Shown piece after piece: positions 8,547-17,032 of a stretch of DNA of 64,000 nucleotides. The position numbers and the translations under genes were made by a program. The notes below the pieces were generated by a model that saw nothing but the letters and a program-made list of their open reading frames with translations, searched no databases and had not been told where the DNA came from. The stretch is taken from positions 62,001-126,000 of the forward strand of contig NZ_FRAU01000006.1 in NCBI RefSeq assembly GCF_900142415.1. Reading direction: 5' to 3'. The stretch is from Rhodothermus profundi (GTDB lineage: Bacteria; Bacteroidota; Rhodothermia; Rhodothermales; Rhodothermaceae). The stretch's first letter is position 1. The number at the start of each line of letters is the position of its first letter.

Positions 8547-11159
8547 ATGCGCTGTCGGTGGGGCTGGCTGTGGCTTACTACTGTCCTGACCATCACGGCT
8601 CAGGCACAACCGACCGGTATGCCAACAACAACGCCGCATGCCGAGGGCGTCCATTTCAGCGCTCGCGATTCTCTGGTATTGCTGCTCAACACACCCCAGG
8701 GCGACCAGGGCCACCTGATAGGCAATGCGCGCGTGCAGTATCGCGATATCGAACTGACTGCCTACCGAATCGACCTGTTCTTTGATCAGGAAGAGCTGCG
8801 GGCTACCGGACTTCCAGTCGACACCGGTGTAGTGGGACAACCTCAGTTTCGCCAGGGCAGCGACACGTTCACCGGTCTAGAACTTCGGTACAACCTGCGC
8901 ACCCAGCGAGGGCGCGTCGTCAACGCACAGACGCGCATTGAAGACGGCTACCTGCAGGCGCAGGTGGTCAAGGTTACCGAAGACAGCGTGCTGTACGTGC
9001 AGGGAGGTACCTATTCCACCTGTCCTTGCACCGGTGGCCGGGCTCCCTCCTACTCGCTCCGCACCAGCAAGATGAAAGTTGAAGGACGATGGATCTACAC
9101 GGGTCCTATTCAGCTCTATCTGTTCAATATTCCAACCCCATTCTGGCTACCTTTTGGGTTCCTGCCGGCCATTGAAGGCCGCCGAAGTGGTCCGTTGCCA
9201 GTGCAATACGGCGAAGACGAACGCGGCTTTTATCTGCGCGGCTGGGGCTGGTACTGGGCCATCAGTGACTACATGGACCTGCAGATCCGCGGAGGCATCT
9301 GGACAAAAGGGAGCTGGCAGATCAGCCCGCTGTTTCGCTACGCCAAACGCTACGCCTTCAACGGCCAGCTCATGCTCGATTACTTGCACAACCGCCGTGG
9401 CGAAAAAGGAGACCCCGACTTCACCGTCACCAACACCCTTTCGTTTCGCTGGACGCATAACCAGACGCTTGGCCCTTCAACCACCTTCTCGGCCAATGTT
9501 AACCTGACAAGCTCCAGCTACCTGCGCGCCATTTCCGAACGCTACAACGACCGCGTACGCCAGACCATCTCTTCCAGCATTCGCTACAGCAAGAACTGGC
9601 CGCAGGCAGGCCGCTCACTTAATCTGTCCCTCTCTCATCAGGAAGTGCTGACAACCGGTGCCGTGCAGCTCTCCTTTCCCCAGCTTTCCTTCTCCCAGCG
9701 GGCGTTTAAACCGTTTCGCCGGGGTACCAGTAGCCGAGAACGCTGGTACGAACGCATTACGGTTAGCTATAGCGGTACGCTGAGCAACCTGTTCAACTTC
9801 ACCCCCCTTCCCGACGAAACGCTGCTGGCCCGTGGCGACACCAGCGCGTTGGACATTTCCTGGTACGACGCCCTCTTTTCACCCAGCGCCTACCGACGAG
9901 CAACCGGCCAGGAAATCCCCTTTCAATTTCGCGCCACCCATCGGATTCCGGTATCGGCCAGCTTCTCCATGCGCCGCCTGCCGGTGCTCAACCGACCGTT
10001 TCCGGTCACTTTCTCAACCAGCCTGAACTATCAGGAAGACTGGTTCATTCGCACCGAACGCCGAAGCATAGACAGCACCGGCCGCGTAGTAACCCGCTCT
10101 GTTCCCGGCTTCTTTGCGCTGCGCCAGTTCACCACCAGCCTTTCGGCCTCGACTACCATTTACGGGCTGTTTCCCGTTCGCCTTGGTCCCTTTGAAGGCC
10201 TGCGGCATACAGTGCGCCCCAGCCTGAGCGTCGCCTACCGCCCCGACTTTTCCTCGGACTTCTGGGGCTACATGCGTACCTACCAGGACACGAGCGGCCG
10301 ACAGATCCGCTATCCTATCGTCCCGGGTGTTCCAGTGGGACGCACCCAGAGCCTCTCATTTTCTCTGGGCAATGTGTTTGAAACCAAGCGGGTTCGCACC
10401 GACACCGCTGGCAACGTCCAGCGCCAGACGCTGCAACTGCTTACCGTGGATCTATCGACCAGCTACAATTTTGCTGCTGATTCGCTACGTCTGTCTCCCA
10501 TCACCCTCAGCGCCCGCACGTCGGCACTGGGACCGCTGAGCCTGACCTCTTCCCTGGTGCTCTCGCCTTACGCGCTGGCTGCCGATGGTCGCCCGATCAA
10601 CCGCTACGTGTTCGATCTGCGCAAGGGGCGCCTAGCCCGCATCACCAGCTTCCGGCTCAGCGCTTCACTGCGGCTCCGAAGCCGCACCCGTCCGCCTGCC
10701 GGCGAAGCCGCTCCCCCGCCTCGCGCCCGCTTTGGCGATCCTTTTAACCCCGATCCCCTTACAAGTCCCATCCCTTCACTGCTGGACCCAGCCCTCCATT
10801 ACGCCGACTTTTCCATTCCCTGGTCGCTTAACCTGAACTTCAGCTATAGCATGAGTCGCCTGGCCCAACGCCTTACCCGCAGCGCTATCCTGAACCTATC
10901 CTTTGATTTCAACCTGACGCCTCGGTGGAAAATCCAAGGCCGCAGCGGCTACGATTTCGTCCGAAAAGAACTGGCCACCACCAGCCTGTTCATTGTGCGC
11001 GATCTGGGCTGCTGGCAAATGAGCCTTTCGTGGATTCCTTTTGGTCGCTACCAGTCCTATGGATTCGAGCTGTATGTCAAAAGTGGACGCCTGCGCGACC
11101 TGCTGCGCCTGCGGCAGCCGCGCTCAGACATCCGCGGCCGTTTCCGGCAACTGCTTTAA
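8547..11159 (+). CDS. lptD: LptD-type LPS-assembly outer-membrane protein
   Basis: 870 residues from ATG 8547, chosen because MRCRWGWLWLTTVLTITAQA is a signal peptide; an earlier GTG at 8487 is in frame and a clear ribosome site is missing for both. After a short OstA-like N-terminal domain (LIGNARVQYRDIELTAYRIDL; GDTFTG-type strands around residues 40-130) comes a long beta-barrel rich in aromatic and Ser/Thr strands. The segment FNIPTPFWLPFGFLP and the CPCTGG site are characteristic of Bacteroidota LptD-like proteins. The family inserts lipopolysaccharide into the outer leaflet. An LptF/G permease is encoded further on at 13821. Confidence is lower for the exact start. Confidence 0.85.
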   Translation: MRCRWGWLWLTTVLTITAQAQPTGMPTTTPHAEGVHFSARDSLVLLLNTPQGDQGHLIGNARVQYRDIELTAYRIDLFFDQEELRATGLPVDTGVVGQPQFRQGSDTFTGLELRYNLRTQRGRVVNAQTRIEDGYLQAQVVKVTEDSVLYVQGGTYSTCPCTGGRAPSYSLRTSKMKVEGRWIYTGPIQLYLFNIPTPFWLPFGFLPAIEGRRSGPLPVQYGEDERGFYLRGWGWYWAISDYMDLQIRGGIWTKGSWQISPLFRYAKRYAFNGQLMLDYLHNRRGEKGDPDFTVTNTLSFRWTHNQTLGPSTTFSANVNLTSSSYLRAISERYNDRVRQTISSSIRYSKNWPQAGRSLNLSLSHQEVLTTGAVQLSFPQLSFSQRAFKPFRRGTSSRERWYERITVSYSGTLSNLFNFTPLPDETLLARGDTSALDISWYDALFSPSAYRRATGQEIPFQFRATHRIPVSASFSMRRLPVLNRPFPVTFSTSLNYQEDWFIRTERRSIDSTGRVVTRSVPGFFALRQFTTSLSASTTIYGLFPVRLGPFEGLRHTVRPSLSVAYRPDFSSDFWGYMRTYQDTSGRQIRYPIVPGVPVGRTQSLSFSLGNVFETKRVRTDTAGNVQRQTLQLLTVDLSTSYNFAADSLRLSPITLSARTSALGPLSLTSSLVLSPYALAADGRPINRYVFDLRKGRLARITSFRLSASLRLRSRTRPPAGEAAPPPRARFGDPFNPDPLTSPIPSLLDPALHYADFSIPWSLNLNFSYSMSRLAQRLTRSAILNLSFDFNLTPRWKIQGRSGYDFVRKELATTSLFIVRDLGCWQMSLSWIPFGRYQSYGFELYVKSGRLRDLLRLRQPRSDIRGRFRQLL

Positions 11160-11805
11160 CGCCTGCACCCGGACGGAGACGCTCCTTCTGATTACTTCAG
11201 CGCGTCGCGGCCTTTCTCTTCTCCCACCATGCTGCTCTTTTAATAGATCCGGCAACCCCTATGTCGCCAGCAAGACGATCTGCAGCGTTCTGCAGAGAAG
11301 CTATTTCTCCTCCCTACTCGCCCCGTGCCGTGTTATCGATTGCACTCTGCACCCAAAGAGGACGATCAGATCGACACAGTCATGCACCAGCGCAGGTGCA
11401 CCCGCACAGGCACAGAGCCAACAGTTCGTTGGCTGGACGCACAGCCCATCGCCGGGGTACCGGTTCAAGAGGAGCACTCCTGTTGTTGGCTGCGAGCGCA
11501 GCGGCCGGTGCACCTGAGGCAAACGCGCCTTCTCCTCATGCCAGACGGCAACAGCGCTCCAGAAGTGTAGATTCAACGCTGCTACCCGGCTATCGGCGCA
11601 TCAAAACAACCGGGAGCAGATGGACCAATTGATCTAACCTTCCGATTTATCCACATTTTTTACACAAATCTTTTCTTTAAACGCAGGTCTTGCTATTCTA
11701 TGGAAAAGTCGTACGGGAACGCGGTTGTTCGAGGAGTTTTAGAGCCGTTCCTGCTATCCGTTCTTTTCACCAACGGGGTTCGGGCGCAACGTCCGTCCTC
11801 AGGTT
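11160..11805. other. Intergenic gap of 646 bases without a convincing gene
   Basis: Only short overlapping open frames with no ribosome sites or recognisable domains are present. The left half is GC-rich and holds a small inverted repeat TGCACC-6-GGTGCA (11383-11400). The right part (about 11636-11705) is clearly AT-rich and probably carries the promoter of the BON gene, although no clean -35/-10 pair could be fixed. A single perfect DnaA-box-like TTATCCACA lies at 11647-11655, alone and without other boxes. Confidence 0.5.
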
Positions 11806-12090
11806 ATGGTTCGATTAGCCTTCTGGCATCGCTTTTCAAAAGCTACCCGCACTGACCGGAAGTTAGTGCGCCGGCTGGCTCGTCGGATTGAGGCCGACCG
11901 AACGCTGGCCGAAATGACCAGTGTGCACGTGTACGTCTTAGAAGGCCATGTAACGCTGTATGGCTTTGTTCGGGGCGAAGCGGCGCGCCGTCGGTTGTTA
12001 GAAGTGGTGCATGCGGTACCGGGCGTGCGTTCTGTGCAGGCCAGTTTGCAGGTATTGCCTGAGGAAGAACCTGCCTTGGTAGAAGCCTGA
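11806..12090 (+). CDS. BON-domain protein
   Basis: 94 residues consisting almost entirely of one BON domain: DRKLVRRLARRIEADRTL, then VHVYVLEGHVTLYGFVRGEAARRRLLEVV and VPGVRSVQASLQVLP. The alternating 'VxGxVTLxGxV' and 'VxGVxxVxxxLxV' pattern defines the family, which is thought to bind phospholipids or act in envelope stress. There is no signal peptide, unlike OsmY, so the protein may be cytoplasmic or peripheral. It stands alone after a 646-base gap and converges on the GNAT gene. Confidence 0.8.
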   Translation: MVRLAFWHRFSKATRTDRKLVRRLARRIEADRTLAEMTSVHVYVLEGHVTLYGFVRGEAARRRLLEVVHAVPGVRSVQASLQVLPEEEPALVEA

Positions 12091-12095
12091 GCTAG

Positions 12096-12512
12096 TCAGG
12101 CGCGACGCATCCAGGCGTTGCGGACCCGCTCAAAACCCAGTCGGGCATAAAAGCCGGCTGAAATATCGGAGTCGCGCAACACCAGTTCCGTTCCTTTACA
12201 TCGTTCCAGCACGGCTTCGATCAGCCGGCGTCCGATGCCGAGTCCTTGCACATCGGGTTCAACGGCCAGGTCGCACAGGTAACTGTAAAGCACGCCGTCG
12301 GTCAGCACCCGGGCGATACCGACCAGCCGCCCTTCGTGCCAGGCAGTCAGCACCAGGGAAGCGTTTTCGAACATCTGCCAGACGCGCCGAGGATCATCGA
12401 CGGGCCGCAGGAGAGGCGCGCGCCGGTAGAGCGTCATGATGCGTCCGGGCGTCAGCCCCTCCAGCCCTTCCCGAATTTCCAGCGCCCCGGTTAGTTGCGT
12501 GCGGGCCGGCAT
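12096..12512 (-). CDS. GNAT family N-acetyltransferase
   Basis: 138 residues. The acetyl-CoA site is clear: LCDLAVEPDVQGLGIGRRLIEAV contains the motif A pattern V-x4-Q-G-x-G-I-G, followed by the late SAGFYARLGFERV motif of GNAT enzymes. The protein transfers an acetyl group from acetyl-CoA to an amine; the acceptor cannot be told. It starts 10 bases after sucC on the same strand, so the two are probably transcribed together, although no metabolic link is evident. Confidence 0.88.
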   Translation of the reverse strand: MPARTQLTGALEIREGLEGLTPGRIMTLYRRAPLLRPVDDPRRVWQMFENASLVLTAWHEGRLVGIARVLTDGVLYSYLCDLAVEPDVQGLGIGRRLIEAVLERCKGTELVLRDSDISAGFYARLGFERVRNAWMRRA

Positions 12513-12522
12513 AAATGCCTCC

Positions 12523-13710
12523 TCAGGCTGCGGTCACGCGCTGCAATGCCTGATTGACCTTATCTGCTACCTCTTTGAACAATGTGGCCGTTTCAATTTC
12601 CAGACCACTGGCTTCTAAAATGGCACGCGCTTCTTCCGCATTCGTGCCCTGCAGCCGCACAATCAGCGGAACATTGATCTGCACTTTACGGGCTGCCTCT
12701 ACGATCCCACGGGCTACCCGGTCGCAACGCACAATGCCGCCAAAGATATTCACCAGAATGACTTTAACGTTCGGATCTTTCAGGATGATGCGGAAGCCCG
12801 CCTCCACCGTTTCCGGGCTGGCGCCACCTCCTACATCCAGGAAATTAGCGGGTTCACCGCCAGCCAGTTTAATCAAGTCCATCGTGGCCATTGCCAGCCC
12901 GGCGCCGTTTACCATGCAACCCACGTTCCCTGTGAGCCGCACGTAGTTTAGCCGGTACTTGCTGGCCTCGACCTCTAGCGGATCCTCTTCATGGATGTCG
13001 CGGAGTTCGGCCAGATCAGGATGTCGGAAGAGTGCGTTATCGTCCAGGTTGATCTTGGCGTCTACAGCCACCACATCGCCCTGCTCCGTCAACACCAATG
13101 GGTTGATTTCAGCCAGCGAACTGTCGGTTTCTTCGTAAGCTCGATAGAGCGCCTGAATAAACTGGACAGCCTGTTTGAAAGCATTGCCCTCAAAGCCCAA
13201 TCCGAAAGCCAGCCGACGTGCCTGGAAGGGGCGAAGACCAATGGTAGGGTCAACCCATACCTTCAGAATCTTCTCAGGAGCCCGCGCAGCCACTTCTTCG
13301 ATCTCCACGCCTCCCTCTGTAGAGGCCATGATCACGTTCTGGCTCCGCTGACGGTCCAGCGTGATGCCCAGATAGTACTCTCGCGCAATGTCAACGGCGC
13401 CCGCCACCAGCACCGCCCGCACTTTCTGGCCTTCAGGGCCCGTCTGAGGCGTCACCAGATTCATGCCCAGAATTGCCCCAGCCTTCTCCCGCACCTCTTC
13501 AAGTCCACGCGCTAGCTTGACACCGCCTCCTTTACCACGTCCACCGGCATGAATTTGCGCTTTCACAACGAATAACGTATATCCATGCTCCTGTTGTAAC
13601 CGCCGGGCAGCATCGACAGCCTCGTCTACTGTGCGCGCCACGTAGCCGGGCTGGGTGGCCACGCCATAACGTTGCAGGATCTCTTTTGCCTGATATTCGT
13701 GCAGCTTCAT
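12523..13710 (-). CDS. sucC: Succinyl-CoA ligase (ADP/GDP-forming) beta subunit
   Basis: 395 residues, the normal length for SucC. It begins MKLHEYQAKEILQRYGV, and the ATP-grasp domain has VKAQIHAGGRGKGGGVKLA and EINPLVLTEQGDVVAVDAKINLDDNA. The C-terminal flavodoxin-like domain shows VNGAGLAMATMDLIKLAGGEPANFLDVGGGA and NIFGGIVRCDRVA. It makes ATP (or GTP) from succinyl-CoA in the TCA cycle together with a SucD alpha subunit, which is not in this window. It is first in an apparent two-gene unit with the GNAT gene and is divergent from the LptF/G permease across about 110 bases. Confidence 0.97.
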   Translation of the reverse strand: MKLHEYQAKEILQRYGVATQPGYVARTVDEAVDAARRLQQEHGYTLFVVKAQIHAGGRGKGGGVKLARGLEEVREKAGAILGMNLVTPQTGPEGQKVRAVLVAGAVDIAREYYLGITLDRQRSQNVIMASTEGGVEIEEVAARAPEKILKVWVDPTIGLRPFQARRLAFGLGFEGNAFKQAVQFIQALYRAYEETDSSLAEINPLVLTEQGDVVAVDAKINLDDNALFRHPDLAELRDIHEEDPLEVEASKYRLNYVRLTGNVGCMVNGAGLAMATMDLIKLAGGEPANFLDVGGGASPETVEAGFRIILKDPNVKVILVNIFGGIVRCDRVARGIVEAARKVQINVPLIVRLQGTNAEEARAILEASGLEIETATLFKEVADKVNQALQRVTAA

Positions 13711-13820
13711 GGATCTTTCTGACTGAATGAACTGATTGGCCTGGTTAAAAGTACACGCCCCTGCTTAAAGAATCCACCCTGAGCGAAGCAAAACGTGCTT
13801 TTTTTGCGGGTTGTTCGTGC

Positions 13821-14906
13821 ATGACGCTGATTGATCGCCACATTATTCGCCGCGTGCTACTTGGCTACCTGTTTTTCACAGGAGCGCTGATTGTTTTTTT
13901 CATCCTGCTCCACTATGTGGAGTACATCGACGATTTTATGGATCGGGGCGCTTCAATGCGTGAAGTCTTTCTGGTGTACTACCCCAGCTATATTCCAGAA
14001 ATTGTGCGCCTCACTTCACCGCTGGCGCTGTTTCTGGCCTGCCTGTACGTAACGGGTCGCATGGCGCAGGGCCTGGAGATCGTGGCCTTGCAAATGAGTG
14101 GCATCTCGCTCTATCGGCTGCTGCGCCCCTATGTTGTCCTGGCGCTTGTCGTCACTGGATTTATGTTCTGGTTTAACGGGTGGATCGTGCCTGTGACGAA
14201 CCGTACCGTGGTGGCCTTTGATGAAAAATATCTGTCCAAAACGCCGCGTCAGTTTGACCTGAGTCATCTCCACCGGCAGGCCTGGCCCGGACAGATACTC
14301 TCCGTGGGCTACTATGACCGCCAGCGACGCATTGCCTATCGCATTTCCTTACAACAGTTCGAGGAGGGGCGCCGGTTGGTCTATCGCCTCGACGCCTCCC
14401 GTATGGTGTGGGACGACTCGCAGCGGGTGTGGATGGTGCCGGAAGGTATTGAGCGCCATTTTACGCCAGACGGACGCGAAGTGCGCCGTCCGGTGCGCCA
14501 ACAGCCCCTGGCGCTGCCGCTCTACCCCCGCGACCTGGCGCGCACCGAACGCGAAGTAGACGCCATGACCTTACCCGATGCGGCAGCCTATCTGGCTACA
14601 CTGCGCCGCTCCGGCGCAGCCCATCTGGGACGGCCGCTGGTTGCCTACTACAGTAAATTTGCCTATCCCTTCGCCAACTTGATTCTGGTGCTAATCGGGG
14701 TCCCTCTAGCCTCCGTGCGCCGACGCGGCGGCCAGGCCGTCCAGATTGGCATCGGGCTGGGCGTGGCCTTTGCTTACTTAGCCCTTCAAAAATTGATCGA
14801 GCCGTTCGGCTACGCGGAAACTCTGCCGCCAATGCTGGCCTCCTGGCTCCCCCACCTGGTGTTTTTCCTGGGAGCTCTGGGGCTCATTGCCCGGACCCGC
14901 ACCTGA
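13821..14906 (+). CDS. LptF/LptG (YjgP/YjgQ) family LPS export permease
   Basis: 361 residues starting MTLIDRHIIRRVLLGYLFFTGALIVFFILLHYVEYIDDF, the usual start of the YjgP/YjgQ family. Membrane segments lie near residues 15-35, 60-80 and 100-125, followed by a periplasmic beta-jellyroll-like region (about 125-260) and more membrane segments at the C-terminus (FAYPFANLILVLIGVPLASV, IGLGVAFAYLALQKL). With LptB2 these permeases extract LPS from the inner membrane. Whether this is F or G cannot be decided. The stop at 14906 abuts the stop of the convergent DUF3467 gene with no spacer. Confidence 0.9.
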   Translation: MTLIDRHIIRRVLLGYLFFTGALIVFFILLHYVEYIDDFMDRGASMREVFLVYYPSYIPEIVRLTSPLALFLACLYVTGRMAQGLEIVALQMSGISLYRLLRPYVVLALVVTGFMFWFNGWIVPVTNRTVVAFDEKYLSKTPRQFDLSHLHRQAWPGQILSVGYYDRQRRIAYRISLQQFEEGRRLVYRLDASRMVWDDSQRVWMVPEGIERHFTPDGREVRRPVRQQPLALPLYPRDLARTEREVDAMTLPDAAAYLATLRRSGAAHLGRPLVAYYSKFAYPFANLILVLIGVPLASVRRRGGQAVQIGIGLGVAFAYLALQKLIEPFGYAETLPPMLASWLPHLVFFLGALGLIARTRT

Positions 14907-15230
14907 TCAGGCCTCTCCGCTGGGCCCTCCAAAATGTATCGGCGGACCGGCCTCCGGCACCTCAATCTCACCATAGGTAGCTTCATACCGACTGATATTG
15001 TCAGCCAGCGCCCGCAACAGACGCTTGGCATGAGAGGGCGTGATGATGATGCGGCTCTGCACCCGAGCCTTGGGAAGCCCGGGCATAATGCGGATAAAGT
15101 CCAGAATAAACTCTTCAGCCGAATGCGCAATCATCACCAGATTCGCATACCGTCCTTCTGCGACCTCTTCAGGTAACTCAATGTCGATGCGTTGAGGCGT
15201 ATCCCCCGGGAAATTCACGTTTCCTGCCAT
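14907..15230 (-). CDS. DUF3467 family protein
   Basis: 107 residues. The pattern RIDIELPEEVAEGRYANLVMIAHSAEEFILDF followed by PGLPKARVQSRIIITPSHAKRLLRALADNISRYE is that of the small DUF3467 proteins, common in Bacteroidota and other bacteria. No signal peptide or membrane segment is seen, so it is probably cytoplasmic. Its function is unknown. It converges on the LptF/G gene with zero spacing and is divergent from the hybrid kinase at 15380. Confidence 0.85.
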   Translation of the reverse strand: MAGNVNFPGDTPQRIDIELPEEVAEGRYANLVMIAHSAEEFILDFIRIMPGLPKARVQSRIIITPSHAKRLLRALADNISRYEATYGEIEVPEAGPPIHFGGPSGEA

Positions 15231-15379
15231 AGGTCATCCCTGTTCAAGCTCGTGATTGGATGGGCAAGCTACGCCGAGCAGGCCAGACAGGTTGCGCGCA
15301 GCGCGCCTTGTGTCCTGACATCTGATGTTCTAATTTGTTGGTAATACGCACCGTAAACCATCAGGGCCAACCCTCTATC

Positions 15380-16873
15380 ATGTCCTCGTCGCATCCATCT
15401 TCCCCGACGATGAGCAGCCGCGCCCCCGAGTTTACCTCGGAACCTACCTTATTTATCGCTACTCTGTCTCCTCAAGGCACCTGCTACGAGGCCAACCCTC
15501 CCTGGGAAGAACTGTTTGGACGGCTGGCCGCTCCCTGGCAGCGCCTGTCCTCAGAAGATCAGGAGCGCTTTCGCGACCTACTGGACCAGGCGGCCCGGGG
15601 CCGACGCATCCTTCACGAAGTGCTCATGCTGCAGCTTCCTGGCCGCGATGAACCCGTTCCTGCCCTGTTCAACCTCATTCCGGTCCGCCTACCTGCCCAT
15701 GGGGACGCTCCGGTCGCCCTGGTCGTTACGGTTGAGCTACTCGTAGAGCCCTCTAGCCTGACCTACAGTCAAAATCAACGACATCGTCTGGAAACGCTGG
15801 GACGCATGGCCCTGGGCATCGCGCATGATTTCAACAATCTCCTGATGACTTTTCTGGGACATCTGGAGCTGCTGCGGCGGGCGCTGGCTTCGGCCTCTGC
15901 TCGAGAAGAGATTAAACATCATCTGCAGGCGTTAGAGCGAGCTGCGCTGGACGGCGCAGCCCTGATGCGCAAGTTGCAGGAGTATGTGCGGCAGGAAAAA
16001 CCTACCCCGTTGGAATCCATAGACCTGCCTACCCTTCTGGAGGAGTGCCTGATGCTCACCCGTCCCTACTGGTACAATGAGCCACGTCGCCAGGGTATTG
16101 ACATCCGATTAGAAACCCATCTGGAGCCGGTTCCGCCTATTCGGGGCATTGCCTCCGAGCTACGCCAGGTGTTCACCAACCTGATTCTCAATGCCGTTCA
16201 GGCAATGCCGCAGGGCGGAACGCTTCGGGTCGAAACGGACTTCGGCGAACAGCAGGGGGTTATGGTTCGCGTGTCGGACACGGGTATTGGAATGCCCGAG
16301 TCTGTCCGCCGTCGCATCTTCGAGCCGCTCTTCACCACCAAACCCGAAGGCTCAGGCATGGGACTGGCCATCGTGGCCGGTATTGTGCGGGAGCATGAAG
16401 GTCGCATCGAGGTGAAAAGTGCGCCGGGCGAGGGCACGACCTTTACCCTTTACTTTCCCCCGGCCGAAACGACCCAGCGCACCCCTGCAGCAGCACAGGA
16501 GGAAGCAGCAGTGCGCCCCGTACGCGTGCTCCTGGTAGATGATGAAGCCGGCGTGCGTAACGTACTTTCACGCCTGCTCGCTTTGCATGGCCACACCGTC
16601 GTCCAGGCTGCTTCAGCTACCGAGGCCCTAAGGCAACTACAACACACCTCTTTCGACATTGTCTTTACCGATCAGGGCATGCCCGAAATCAGCGGCCTGG
16701 AACTGGCCCGTCGCATTCGGGAGCAGCACCCCGAACTTCCCATTGTGCTGATCACAGGAGACACCGAAGTGCAAGCCGAACGGGGTTTGGTGAACGCCAT
16801 TCTGCAGAAACCCTTCCGGCTTGAAACGCTGGCCCAGCTCATTCGCCAGCTCTGCGCTCAACGTACGTCATAA
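15380..16873 (+). CDS. Hybrid sensor histidine kinase with C-terminal receiver domain
   Basis: 497 residues from ATG 15380; an in-frame upstream start at 15335 is less likely. Order: a Ser/Pro-rich start, a PAS-like region (about residues 20-125), an NtrB-like dimerisation helix with the phosphoacceptor in ALGIAHDFNNLLM, and an ATPase domain with N box FTNLILNAVQAM, DTGIGMP and GSGMGLAIVAGI. A receiver domain (RVLLVDDEAG, Asp in VFTDQGMP, Lys in ILQKPF) fills the last 120 residues. No membrane segment is seen, so the signal is probably cytoplasmic. No separate DNA-binding partner lies nearby. Confidence 0.93.
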   Translation: MSSSHPSSPTMSSRAPEFTSEPTLFIATLSPQGTCYEANPPWEELFGRLAAPWQRLSSEDQERFRDLLDQAARGRRILHEVLMLQLPGRDEPVPALFNLIPVRLPAHGDAPVALVVTVELLVEPSSLTYSQNQRHRLETLGRMALGIAHDFNNLLMTFLGHLELLRRALASASAREEIKHHLQALERAALDGAALMRKLQEYVRQEKPTPLESIDLPTLLEECLMLTRPYWYNEPRRQGIDIRLETHLEPVPPIRGIASELRQVFTNLILNAVQAMPQGGTLRVETDFGEQQGVMVRVSDTGIGMPESVRRRIFEPLFTTKPEGSGMGLAIVAGIVREHEGRIEVKSAPGEGTTFTLYFPPAETTQRTPAAAQEEAAVRPVRVLLVDDEAGVRNVLSRLLALHGHTVVQAASATEALRQLQHTSFDIVFTDQGMPEISGLELARRIREQHPELPIVLITGDTEVQAERGLVNAILQKPFRLETLAQLIRQLCAQRTS

Positions 16874-17032
16874 TGGCAGGCCTAAACGGACGGCCCAGTT
16901 TTTGACCCAGCTAAACCCGGCCGGCTGCCCGGTGAGGGTCATACAAGTTGTCAGAGGGAAGACCCTTTCAGGCGTGGCTGGCAGGATGTGGAGGGTGTGT
17001 GTTTTTCATCCAAATGAGGTTTTTGTAAGACT

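Noticed and set aside
11647-11655. Possible replication origin from a perfect TTATCCACA
   Set aside because: A single box without a cluster, and no dnaA, dnaN or other origin-linked gene nearby; chance occurrence is likely.
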